NCBI RefSeq assembly: GCF_034497705.1
Contig: NZ_JAXRUV010000010.1
Location: 28,912-92,911, forward strand
Direction: 5' to 3'
Source of the DNA: Marinococcus luteus_A
Lineage (GTDB): Bacteria; Bacillota; Bacilli; Bacillales; Marinococcaceae
Length of the DNA: 64,000 nt
Shown: one piece after another, positions 43,306 to 51,442 of the stretch
How positions within the stretch are numbered: position 1 is the stretch's first letter
How the letters are laid out: each line of letters opens with the position of its first letter
Position numbers and translations under genes: made by a program
Notes under the pieces: model-generated
Seen by the model: the letters and a program-made list of their open reading frames with translations, nothing else
Database searches by the model: none
Told to the model about the DNA's origin: nothing

Positions 43306-44205
43306 TTACGCCTGGAAAATCGACAGCACCACCCACAGGGAGGGAACGCTTAAAATAGTCGTCACCAGTGTAATACTCGAAACAAGCTGGGGATTGGAAT
43401 CAAATTGTACGGAAATCATTGCCATGGTTGCTGCGCTCGGCATCGCTGTGGAAACAACCAGCACGGTCGTTAACGTGTCGCTGGTCTGCAGCAAGAGAGC
43501 AATTACGTAAGCGAGAGCCGGCGCAAATACAAGCCGTAAAAACGTACCTGCACTAACAAGCTTCCAATCCATGCTTTTTACAGATATGCGTGCAAGCTGC
43601 ATCCCAAGTATAATCATAACGACTGGAATCGCAGCGCTCGCTAACATATCGAGGGCTTCATAATAGGTCGCTCCGACCGGTATCCCCGTCAGCTGGAAGA
43701 CGATGCCGGCGAGCAGTGCATAAAATACCGGCATCCGCAGTACCGTCCGGAACGCGTCAGCCGCATCCATATTGGCACTGTTTGCGATATAGACGCCTAC
43801 AGTATTCATCAGCATCGTCTGAATGACCATAAAAACGATAGAATAGGCAAAGGCTGTATCACCAAACGCAAAAGCAATTAACGGGGCCCCGTAATTGCCC
43901 GCATTCATAAACACGGTGGACAGCATCATGCCGGTTTCGTTAGCTTTTGGCCATTTACGCACGTAAGACACTAATTTGATCAGCCCGGTCATAACCGCTA
44001 AAAACACAAGAGAAAACAGAGCCATCGACAGCATGTCACTGTTCAGCTCTCTTTCGTAGAATGTCCGGAAAACAAGCGCAGGCGTCAATACATAAAGAGC
44101 GACAGCCGACACCGGCCGAATATCCACTGCCTGTCTTTTCTGCAGCAAATAGCCAATCGTAAATATTAAAATGATTGGGATCAATACATTGATCAACACA
44201 CCCAT
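43306..44205 (-). CDS. AEC-family (auxin efflux carrier-like) transporter
   Basis: A 299-residue protein with about ten membrane spans in two five-helix halves. Features of the family are INVLIPIILIFTIGYLLQKR at the start, VSAVALYVLTPALVFRTFYE and STVFMNAGNYGAPLIAFAFG with the conserved Asn-x-Gly-Asn-type crossover. Bacterial members move malate, malonate or similar carboxylates. The substrate is unknown. The start is ATG 44205; a TTG at 44226 contains part of the GGAAGG site. It lies 53 bp after the antiporter gene on the same strand. Confidence 0.85.
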   Translation of the reverse strand: MGVLINVLIPIILIFTIGYLLQKRQAVDIRPVSAVALYVLTPALVFRTFYERELNSDMLSMALFSLVFLAVMTGLIKLVSYVRKWPKANETGMMLSTVFMNAGNYGAPLIAFAFGDTAFAYSIVFMVIQTMLMNTVGVYIANSANMDAADAFRTVLRMPVFYALLAGIVFQLTGIPVGATYYEALDMLASAAIPVVMIILGMQLARISVKSMDWKLVSAGTFLRLVFAPALAYVIALLLQTSDTLTTVLVVSTAMPSAATMAMISVQFDSNPQLVSSITLVTTILSVPSLWVVLSIFQA

Positions 44206-44258
44206 GCGGAGCCCTTCCTTCCTCAAATTTAATGCATCTTAACGCTGGCCGCTTTTTC

Positions 44259-45731
44259 TCAGTAATCGTGCCGCAGCATTTGTTTTAAAATACGCTTCTC
44301 TTTACGCGATACAAGGATATACAAATAATCACCGGCCTGGATTACTGTCTCACCAACCGGAGTGACCAGTTCATCGTCCCGGACAATCGCGCTAATCAGC
44401 GCAGAGGCAGGAAATTCAATGCTTTGAAGCGTCTGGCCGACGATCGGCGTCGCTTCATTCGTTTGAAATTCCATAATTTCTGCGTTCGCTTTTCCAAGTG
44501 ACACCAGTTCCAGGGAATGAGTCGGCGCTTCCCGAAGCGGACCGGACAGGTGAAGCCATTTCGCAAGCGGAGCTATGGTTGCTCCCTGGATAAGTGCAGA
44601 CGTCAGCACAATAAAGAAGACGACGTTAAAAATCTGGCTGCCCGACTCCACCCCGGCGACGATCGGGTATGTAGCCAGGATTATTGGTACCGCTCCGCGT
44701 AGTCCCGCCCAGGATAGAAAGATATTCTGCTTCGGCTTGTATCCGAAAAAAGAAGTCGACAAAAATGTAGCCAGCGGACGGGCCAAAAACATTAACACTG
44801 CTGATAAAATGAGCCCCATCGTGATGTTTGACCACGTCAATATATCTCTTGGGAAGGCGAGCAGACCGAGGATGATAAACATGCTGATTTGAGACATCCA
44901 CGCCATTCCTTCGTTGAACCGGTAAATCGGCTGGCGGTAGATCAAATCAGAGTTTCCTATCAAAAGCGCCGCTACGTACACTGCCAAAAACCCGCTCGCG
45001 CTCATGCTCGAGGTCACGCTATAGGTCAGCAGTGCAAAAGCAATAGCAAAGAGAGGGTACAGCCCACTCGAATCCAGATTAATACGGTTAATGGTCCATG
45101 AGGCTGCCCATCCAAACAGGCCGCCCATCGCAAAACCGGCACCCATCTGCCAGAAAAAAGCGCCGGATAAAAGCCACACGTTCGGCGAATCTGCCAATAT
45201 TAATTCAATAAAGAAGAGCGTTAAAAACACGGCCATCGGGTCGTTGCTTCCCGATTCCGCTTCGAGGGTGGACCCCATTTTTTTATCAATGCTCCGCCCC
45301 TTCAAAGCGGCAAAGACAGCGGCGGCGTCTGTCGAACCGACTGTCGCCCCGAGAAGCATCGCTTCGAGCCAGGTCAGATCAAGCAGCTGCTTTGCCACCA
45401 GCCCCATCAGAGCAGCTGTAAACAGAACGCCAAACGTGGCGAGCGTAACGGAAGGCCCCACCACTGGTTTAATATCGCGCCATTTCGTCTGGGTTCCCCC
45501 TTCAAATAGAATGATGATCAGGGCTATAATCCCGACGGTCTGGGCAAGCTGGACATTTTCGAACTCAATAATGCCAAAACCATCATTTCCCATCAGCATA
45601 CCTAGAATAATAAACAAAATAAGTGAAGGCACGCCGAGCCGTGTCGAAAATTTTGTTACGATGACACCTAAAATAAGCAGAAGTGCCCCTAATAATATAA
45701 ATGAATCCACATTCGCGTTCCCTTCAAACAA
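44259..45731 (-). CDS. CPA1-type potassium/proton antiporter with RCK_C domain (NhaP2/CvrA-like)
   Basis: A 490-residue monovalent cation/H+ antiporter. Twelve or so spans cover residues 5-395. Ion-site motifs are LFEGGTQTKW, GATVGSTDAAAVFAAL and TLEAESGSNDPMAVFLT, with the paired Asn-Asp. A TrkA-C (RCK_C) domain of about 80 residues at the end (TLQSIEFPASALISAIVRDDELVT... split by GDYLYILVS) suggests ligand gating. Family members extrude K+ or Na+ and matter for pH and salt tolerance. The start is TTG 45731 with AAGGAGG at good distance. The longer frame to 45770 contains that site. Confidence 0.87.
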   Translation of the reverse strand: MFEGNANVDSFILLGALLLILGVIVTKFSTRLGVPSLILFIILGMLMGNDGFGIIEFENVQLAQTVGIIALIIILFEGGTQTKWRDIKPVVGPSVTLATFGVLFTAALMGLVAKQLLDLTWLEAMLLGATVGSTDAAAVFAALKGRSIDKKMGSTLEAESGSNDPMAVFLTLFFIELILADSPNVWLLSGAFFWQMGAGFAMGGLFGWAASWTINRINLDSSGLYPLFAIAFALLTYSVTSSMSASGFLAVYVAALLIGNSDLIYRQPIYRFNEGMAWMSQISMFIILGLLAFPRDILTWSNITMGLILSAVLMFLARPLATFLSTSFFGYKPKQNIFLSWAGLRGAVPIILATYPIVAGVESGSQIFNVVFFIVLTSALIQGATIAPLAKWLHLSGPLREAPTHSLELVSLGKANAEIMEFQTNEATPIVGQTLQSIEFPASALISAIVRDDELVTPVGETVIQAGDYLYILVSRKEKRILKQMLRHDY

Positions 45732-45876
45732 TGCCAGCTCCCTCCTTTCCCCTGCCGCAGTTGTACCCATGGCCTCTTTATGTATTACTTGCGTGATACA
45801 TGTAATTTCCGTTTAAAAAAAACTGGCATTCAGGCCATTTAGTCTGTCTTTTCTATACCCAAAAATGCCTCCATAT

Positions 45877-45910
45877 AAAAAAGCATGCTGTTTTTGCAGC
45901 ATGCTTTTCT
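45877..45910 (-). terminator. Terminator of yisL
   Basis: Minus-strand AAAAGCATGCTG / CAGCATGCTTTTTT hairpin directly after the stop codon. Confidence 0.9.
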
Positions 45911-45914
45911 TGCA

Positions 45915-46253
45915 TTACCCAATCACATCGTAGCCGATGGATAAGATAATTGCGAATAAAATGATCCATATAACCCAAAACATAGCGTGTTTTTGGCCTG
46001 CCCGCCGACGGACAAACATCATTTCCATTACCCCGATAAATATCAGGGCCAACACACCTTTTATAATGGACAGAAGCGGGAAGCCGTACAGCAGTACCAT
46101 ACCTGCGCCAGAAAGAATCATGATAACCACGAACAGCCGCTCAATCATCATTGTCACTTTTTGCTTCGGAAACAGGTAGCTGATCAAAAAGAATATGATC
46201 AAAAACGCCCATGAACCAGAATGTGCCTCATACAAAATACTTTGAAGATCCAT
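45915..46253 (-). CDS. yisL: DUF1516 membrane protein, YisL-like
   Basis: A 112-residue protein with four hydrophobic helices. The block KGVLALIFIGVMEMMFVRRRAG matches the conserved GxxTIGLMEMLLIRKK region that I recall from Bacillus YisL. Function is unknown. It starts at ATG 46253 behind AAAGGAGG and stands alone between two terminated units. Confidence 0.8.
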   Translation of the reverse strand: MDLQSILYEAHSGSWAFLIIFFLISYLFPKQKVTMMIERLFVVIMILSGAGMVLLYGFPLLSIIKGVLALIFIGVMEMMFVRRRAGQKHAMFWVIWIILFAIILSIGYDVIG

Positions 46254-46369
46254 ATGTTTTCCTCCTTTCAGTCTTTATTAAGTTTCTACTCCAAATGTTT
46301 CATCTGATTGTAACTATAATCAAAATAAAGCCTGCGCTCAAGCTGTAGCAGCTTTTGTTTTTGAACGTT

Positions 46370-46690
46370 TTATGGCGCTATCAGCTTCAGACCTACAACC
46401 GAAGCAAGGATCACCGCAATACTTATAAGCCTGCCTGTGTTTGCCGGCTCTTTGTACCAAAGCATGCCGAACAGTGCGCTGCCTGCTGCCCCTATTCCCG
46501 TCCAGACGGCGTAGGCGGTGCCCATCGGGAGCGTCTGCATCGCCAGGGAAAGGAGAAAAAAGCTTGCTCCAAACCCAGCAGCAATCATGAACAGCGGCCA
46601 GATGACCCGCTTTTGAATCCATTCGTTAATCATAGAAACACCAATCATCTCAAAAATACCTGCACCGATCAAATACAGCCATGTCATCAC
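46370..46690 (-). CDS. ykkD: SMR transporter subunit YkkD
   Basis: A 106-residue, four-TM small multidrug resistance protein with GIFEMIGVSMIN (the essential Glu in TM1) and MGTAYAVWTGIGAAGSALFG. It matches Bacillus YkkD closely from memory. With YkkC it should form a heterodimeric proton-coupled exporter. Its ATG overlaps the ykkC stop (46687-46690). The guanidine-I riboswitch upstream indicates that guanidinium is a physiological substrate. Confidence 0.93.
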   Translation of the reverse strand: MMTWLYLIGAGIFEMIGVSMINEWIQKRVIWPLFMIAAGFGASFFLLSLAMQTLPMGTAYAVWTGIGAAGSALFGMLWYKEPANTGRLISIAVILASVVGLKLIAP

Positions 46691-47028
46691 TGTCCACCGC
46701 TCCCTTCATTTACTCTTGCCCGTCCGGAAGCTGTATGCAGCCCGGCAATTCCGGCAATCAGCATGAAAATAAAGACCAGCTTGATCCATACGAACGGCTG
46801 GCCGAAAAAGATCATATCAAGAACCGTCGTTCCGATCGTCCCAATGCCGACAAAGGCCACATACGATGTGCCTACCGGAAGATGTTCGCCTGCCCGGATT
46901 AAAAAGAGAAAGCTAAGTACGATAGCTACTAGTGTTCCTGCCCATTCCCATCCGGCCGATGCATGCTTCAAACCGATGACCCAGAGAATTTCAAATGCTG
47001 CTGCCACAGCGACGTTGATCCATCCCAT
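46687..47028 (-). CDS. ykkC: SMR transporter subunit YkkC
   Basis: A 113-residue, four-TM SMR protein with AAFEILWVIGLKHA (TM1 Glu) and LPVGTSYVAFVGIGTIGTTV, as in Bacillus YkkC. It is the first gene of the ykkCD pair, starting at ATG 47028 after AAGGAGG, and is controlled by the guanidine-I riboswitch. The two subunits probably insert in opposite orientation, as in other paired SMR proteins. Confidence 0.93.
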   Translation of the reverse strand: MGWINVAVAAAFEILWVIGLKHASAGWEWAGTLVAIVLSFLFLIRAGEHLPVGTSYVAFVGIGTIGTTVLDMIFFGQPFVWIKLVFIFMLIAGIAGLHTASGRARVNEGSGGQ

Positions 47029-47096
47029 TACAGCCCCTCCTTGCCGGCGCCTGCTTAATTATTTCCCGGAAATATACATTTCAGCTTTCAGCCGCG

Positions 47097-47225
47097 AAAA
47101 AACCCGGGAAGTCTTCGCAGCGAAGATCTCCCGGGTTTTTATCCCTCCGTGGCGCAAACTATTTGTTTGCGGGTTTTCTCTCGGACCAGACCGGCTCTGC
47201 CGCGGAACCCTAGAAAACATTCTGC
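47097..47225 (-). promoter_or_regulatory. Guanidine-I (ykkC class) riboswitch with terminator
   Basis: Minus strand. The conserved blocks are present: CTAGGGTTCCG, CCGGTCTGGTCCGAGAG, AAAACCCGC and CACGGAGGGATAAAA. They are followed by a terminator hairpin CCCGGGAGATCTTCG / CGAAGACTTCCCGGG with a T run at 47097-47102. It should be an ON switch that prevents termination when guanidinium binds. Confidence 0.95.
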
Positions 47226-47230
47226 CTCTC

Positions 47231-47258
47231 AGTATATCAAATTTCCGAATATTGTCTA
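47231..47258 (-). promoter_or_regulatory. Promoter of the ykkCD operon
   Basis: Minus strand TAGACA (47253-47258), 16-base spacer, TATACT (47231-47236), ending just before the aptamer. The -35 box includes the TAG stop codon of topB. Confidence 0.6.
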
Positions 47259-49412
47259 TGAGGAGGCATTGTCTTTAGCCGGAAACACAAATTCCACGCC
47301 ATTTTCTTTTCGTTTTAATTTGGCGTCAAATGGCTTTTTGCCTTTAAATCCTTTAATCAACTGGGTTTCCCCTTTTTCACACAGCTTTTTAACCTGGGCC
47401 TGAGTAATTCTTTTCTTCAATAATGTTTTAGGCACAGTAAATTTACAGCCATTCGCATACTCACTGCACCCGTAGAAGGATTTCCGCTCCATCATCTGGC
47501 CCTTTTGGCAGACGGGACAGAGAGCGATTGGCTCTGTACGCTGCGGCTGTTTTTTGGATGAAGCGACCTGCCCGGGATCAGTCTGCATATTCGTTATGCC
47601 GGCAGGCGCTTCTTCGACCAGTTTTTTCGTAAAAGCCTCTGTCTGCTTTAAAAAAGCTTCCTTATCCGCTTCCCCGCTGCCGATCTGCTTCAAAAAGGCT
47701 TCCCACTTCGCGGTGAGCAGCGGTTTGGACAAAAGTGTCCCTTCTACTACTTCGCACAGCGCCCACCCTTTAGCGGTCACCTCGACAATGTTCTTTTGAA
47801 TCCGGATATATTCCTGCTTTTGCAGCGTTTGAATAATGGTGCTTCGCGTCGCTTCAGTGCCGAGACCCTCCGTTTCCTGAAGTACTTTTTTAGACGTTTC
47901 ATCATCCTCGATCCATTTGCCGCAGGATTTCATCATGTTGATCAGCTGGCCTTCGGTATAAGGCTTTGGCGGCTGGGTTTCTTTTTCGGCCGCCTGGACA
48001 TATGCTTCCACCTGCTCTCCCTCAGTAACAGGAGGCAGGGTGCTCTCCTCCTGTTCTTTCTTCTTCTTTGGCGACGGAAAGAGCTCCTTCCAGCCCAGCT
48101 GCTTGTCCACCCGGCCCTTACTTTCAAAAATAAGCCCCTGAACATCCGTTTCAACCGTCGTTTCTTCGTACACATAGTTCCGGTGAAACATAGCTAACAC
48201 GCTGTTCAACACTTCTTTATACACCTGCTGCTGGGCCCGGTTCAGCTTTTCAAACTGAGTCTGGCTCAGCACTTTTTTGGTCGGGATAATCGCATGGTGC
48301 TCCTGGACTTTGCTGCCGTCTACAAACCGCTTCGAAGGCGTAGTGGACACCGGTTCAAAGGAGGCGTTCATGCTTTCCTGCATCCGGGACAGGTTTCCTT
48401 TTAAGTAGTTAAATTCCCCTGACGTGATATGGCGGGTATCTGTTCTCGGATAAGAAACCACTTTTAATGGTTCGTCATACAGGCTCTGCACTGTTTTCAA
48501 CACGGCAGACGGACTCATTTTATACTTTTTATTCATCGTCGTCTGCAGACTCGACAGCGAATGCAGAAGCGGGGGCTTTTCCTGCTTCTCTTCTTTTTTT
48601 ATGCTGCTGATCGTGCCTTCGGTATCCTTTTTCAATCCGTGCTCCTTCCAAATCCGGAGCACCTCTTCCTTCGAGCCGAAGCGTTTTTTATATTTTCCTT
48701 TATACTCTCCTGCTTCCGCCCGGAAGGTTCCTTCAAGCTCCCAGTAAGGCTCGGGCTCAAACGCCTCAATTTCCTTCTGCCGGTCGTAAATAAGCTTGAG
48801 CGTTGGTGTCTGGACCCTGCCGACGCTGAACACTTCATTGATGCCCTTCTGCTTTAACAGCAGTGTATACAGGCGGCTCGCGTTCATCCCGACAATCCAG
48901 TCGGAAAATTGGCGGGCCCGTGCCTCCTCATAAAGAGGGAGATAGTCTGCTCCTTCGCGGAGCTGCTCGAACCCTTTATACACTTCATCCTTTTCCAGAC
49001 TGTTGATCCAAAGACGCCGGGTCGGTTTATGGGATGTTTTCGTGTAGTCGATGACGCTTCGAGCGATGTTTTCGCCTTCCCGGTCGCAGTCGGTCGCAAT
49101 AATAATGCTGTCGGCCTCCTGCAGCATCTGCTTGACGATTTTCAACTGCTTGAACGCCCTCGGGTTAGGCTTGAAGCGGAAATGGACGGGAAGCATCGGG
49201 AGGGTGTCGAGCGACCATTTTTTCCAGGAAGACTCGTAATCGGCCGGCGCCCGGAGCTCGAGCAGATGCCCAAATCCCCAGGTAAGCACCGCCCCGTCCG
49301 GAAACAGACTGCACGGCTTCAGCCGCATATATCCGTCTTTTTTCTCCTGAATTTGAAAAGCGGCCGCATAGGCTTTTGCCTGAGACGGCTTCTCCGCTAA
49401 GATCACTGGCAT
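47256..49412 (-). CDS. topB: DNA topoisomerase III
   Basis: A 718-residue type IA topoisomerase that relaxes and decatenates DNA. The TOPRIM domain is at the start (LAEKPSQAKAYA, ATDCDREGENIA). The core has GMNASRLYTLLL, FSVGRVQTPTLKLIYDRQ and the active-site Tyr in SYPRTDTRHI near residue 330. A C-terminal four-Cys zinc ribbon (CPVCQKG...GCSEYANGCKF) and about 70 further residues complete it. The layout matches Bacillus TopB. It starts at ATG 49412 after GAGAGG. Confidence 0.95.
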   Translation of the reverse strand: MPVILAEKPSQAKAYAAAFQIQEKKDGYMRLKPCSLFPDGAVLTWGFGHLLELRAPADYESSWKKWSLDTLPMLPVHFRFKPNPRAFKQLKIVKQMLQEADSIIIATDCDREGENIARSVIDYTKTSHKPTRRLWINSLEKDEVYKGFEQLREGADYLPLYEEARARQFSDWIVGMNASRLYTLLLKQKGINEVFSVGRVQTPTLKLIYDRQKEIEAFEPEPYWELEGTFRAEAGEYKGKYKKRFGSKEEVLRIWKEHGLKKDTEGTISSIKKEEKQEKPPLLHSLSSLQTTMNKKYKMSPSAVLKTVQSLYDEPLKVVSYPRTDTRHITSGEFNYLKGNLSRMQESMNASFEPVSTTPSKRFVDGSKVQEHHAIIPTKKVLSQTQFEKLNRAQQQVYKEVLNSVLAMFHRNYVYEETTVETDVQGLIFESKGRVDKQLGWKELFPSPKKKKEQEESTLPPVTEGEQVEAYVQAAEKETQPPKPYTEGQLINMMKSCGKWIEDDETSKKVLQETEGLGTEATRSTIIQTLQKQEYIRIQKNIVEVTAKGWALCEVVEGTLLSKPLLTAKWEAFLKQIGSGEADKEAFLKQTEAFTKKLVEEAPAGITNMQTDPGQVASSKKQPQRTEPIALCPVCQKGQMMERKSFYGCSEYANGCKFTVPKTLLKKRITQAQVKKLCEKGETQLIKGFKGKKPFDAKLKRKENGVEFVFPAKDNASS

Positions 49413-49614
49413 AAAGAAATTCCTCTCTTCACTGATTTCTTTGAATTCAAGAACATTTGTTCTTTAATTATAATGAATCTGTCACAAAAACGAAAGATGA
49501 AGCCTGGCTTTCATATACTCAACTTCAGCCGGGCGTGATACACTAGCATTTGTGAAAACAATGGAAGGACGCTTCCACTCGAAGAAACCACCATTCGGGA
49601 GGAGAAATAAACAA

Positions 49615-50421
49615 ATGAAGCCTTTAAAACAGCAGGGATACGAATATTATGATTTAGCCGATATACTGCATGACAGCTACAGCGACGAAGATCTTGCTGC
49701 TCTCACTGCAGCCTTTGATGATCTTCCGGCGGATGACTACGCCCCGGATCTGAATCGCTACCGGCAGTATGGCCGTGCCGTCATTTTTCCGGGCACTCAC
49801 CGGATCGAATGGCTGCCGGAAACAGTTAAAAACGGCAAAAGCTACTACGATTATTTTCAGGGATCGTTCAATCCGGAATACCCCGATGCGAGCCGCCGAT
49901 TCCCCGCCATTCCCGAACACGTCAGGCATAACCGGCTGCTTGAAGCATTGATCGCCTTTAATTTCCGCCAGACATTCTGGACGCGTGAAGATGCGCTGAT
50001 GCCTTTTCATGCGGGCGTCCACTTTGTGAAGCTTCATGTTGAATCGGAGGAGGACGAAGCTTTTTCCTCGCCAAACACGCTGCACCAGGACGGCGAGCCG
50101 TTTACGTTTGCCCATCTGATCCGCCGGCGCAATATCGAGGGTGCCCGGAACGTCATTTCTGTGCCGGAGGTCCGCGGACGGATGCCGGAGGATGTTGAAA
50201 GGGAAAAAATCACTGACTCCTTTTACATGACCCTCCCGCTTGAATCCTACGGGGTGTATGATCCGCTGGTCACTCACTACGTCGGCTCCGTCCGCAAGGG
50301 CCCAGAAGACGGACCCGGAGAGCGTTCTGCCATTTTAATTGACTATCAGCCGACCGTCGTTGCTAACCCCGATGAAATCCGCAGCATGCACGGTGACACA
50401 GGCAATATGGATTATGTATAA
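49615..50421 (+). CDS. 2-oxoglutarate/Fe(II) dioxygenase family protein (PF10014-like, amino-acid hydroxylase type)
   Basis: A 268-residue double-stranded beta-helix enzyme. The iron ligands appear as HxD in TLHQDGEPFTF (near residue 157) and a distal His in LVTHYVG (near 220). ERSAILIDYQP supplies an Arg for 2-oxoglutarate. The HQDxEP pattern resembles the L-isoleucine dioxygenase group from Bacillus thuringiensis, which hydroxylates free amino acids. It is not EctD-like. The start is ATG 49615 behind GGGAGGAG; the frame extends to 49552 without a site. It is a lone gene, so neighbours give no substrate hint. Confidence 0.78.
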   Translation: MKPLKQQGYEYYDLADILHDSYSDEDLAALTAAFDDLPADDYAPDLNRYRQYGRAVIFPGTHRIEWLPETVKNGKSYYDYFQGSFNPEYPDASRRFPAIPEHVRHNRLLEALIAFNFRQTFWTREDALMPFHAGVHFVKLHVESEEDEAFSSPNTLHQDGEPFTFAHLIRRRNIEGARNVISVPEVRGRMPEDVEREKITDSFYMTLPLESYGVYDPLVTHYVGSVRKGPEDGPGERSAILIDYQPTVVANPDEIRSMHGDTGNMDYV

Positions 50422-50438
50422 CCTTATCGTTCTACTAA

Positions 50439-50476
50439 AGAAGCTGCGCCAACTACTGGTGCAGCTTCATTTTTCT
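50439..50476. terminator. Bidirectional terminator between the dioxygenase and RpiR genes
   Basis: GAAGCTGCGCCA / TGGTGCAGCTTC hairpin followed by ATTTTTCT. Confidence 0.88.
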
Positions 50477-51225
50477 ATTTGCTCTTCTTTGTAGGAAATG
50501 TATTTCCGGAAAAGCGTCTCCAGAGCGATCGTCAGTGGAATAAATGAGACGATTTCCTCCCCGTTATTGGAGTGGGTAGTGCTCGTTGCAGCATAAATAC
50601 TGAAAGGAGACATCTGGGCGAGTTTATTATTTTTTAGGTTTGTAATGGAAATGAACGTAATTCCCCTCGCCGTAAGCTGCTGCACGTGAGGTATAAGACT
50701 TGGGGTGTCTCCGGAAAGAGATATGATGATCACGATATCTTCCGGAACCATCGCTTTCAGCATAGATTCAAACTCCGTCTTGTCGTAAATGATTGTCACG
50801 AAAGTCTGCTGCAGGGCAAATAGGCGCTGAGCCTCCCGGGCACAGGTAAGCTGGGCTGTTCCAGTGCCGTAAATGAAAATCCGTCCTGCATGGTACAGCT
50901 TTTCACAGATAGGTTCAAAATGTAATGAACCCAAATTTTTCAGCGTCACTTCGATATCATTTTCAAGCTGCTGCATATAATCGCCGGTTTCTTCGCTATT
51001 AGCCTCTTCCCATTTCAAGAATACTTTAAATTCACTATAGCCGCTGAACCGAAGCTTCTTTGTGAGCCTGTGAATCGATGAACGGGAAGCAAGAGTGGCA
51101 TCCGCCAACTCATTGATGCCCATATCCCGGCAGTTTTCTTTATGATTCAGGATATATTTAAGTATGTGCATGTCATTATCATTGAGTTCGCCATAATACG
51201 TATTAATTACTTCTTCAAGTGACAT
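50467..51225 (-). CDS. RpiR-family (MurR/GlvR-like) transcriptional regulator
   Basis: A 252-residue regulator with an N-terminal helix-turn-helix (about residues 25-75, MGINELADATLASRSSIHRLTKKLRFSGY) and a SIS sugar-phosphate domain (about 115-235, IFIYGTGTAQLTCAREAQRL and IVIIISLSGDTPSLI). It is divergent from the EIICB and 6-phospho-glucosidase genes. Bacillus subtilis GlvR, an RpiR protein, activates the equivalent malA-glvR-malP operon, so a similar role for maltose 6-phosphate or a related ligand is likely. Confidence 0.88.
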   Translation of the reverse strand: MSLEEVINTYYGELNDNDMHILKYILNHKENCRDMGINELADATLASRSSIHRLTKKLRFSGYSEFKVFLKWEEANSEETGDYMQQLENDIEVTLKNLGSLHFEPICEKLYHAGRIFIYGTGTAQLTCAREAQRLFALQQTFVTIIYDKTEFESMLKAMVPEDIVIIISLSGDTPSLIPHVQQLTARGITFISITNLKNNKLAQMSPFSIYAATSTTHSNNGEEIVSFIPLTIALETLFRKYISYKEEQIEK

Positions 51226-51360
51226 ATTAACCCTCTCTTCTATATATAGAAAACCACTCTTTTCAGTATAGCACCTGCTTTCATCCCTGGGAAAATTCCC
51301 GGGTTTTGAAACAATGTCCGATCTTTTTGTCTTTTTCCCTCTATTCCTTAATGATGTTGA

Positions 51361-51376
51361 GTGAAAGCACTTTCAC
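51361..51376. promoter_or_regulatory. Palindrome upstream of the maltose-type PTS gene: cre or RpiR operator
   Basis: GTGAAAG-CA-CTTTCAC is a 16-bp inverted repeat. Its core TGAAAGCACTTTCA matches the CcpA cre consensus at all but one position. It sits 67-82 bp before the EIICB start, in the divergent control region. Confidence 0.55.
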
Positions 51377-51442
51377 ACATACACTCGGATAAGTAAATGA
51401 AATCGATATCATGAACACATTACTTAGAAAGCGGTGGGGAAT

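Noticed and set aside
45091..45816. Plus-strand frame of 241 codons across the antiporter gene
   Set aside because: Antisense to a conserved CPA1 transporter; low-complexity Ser/Pro/Asn composition and no start signal.
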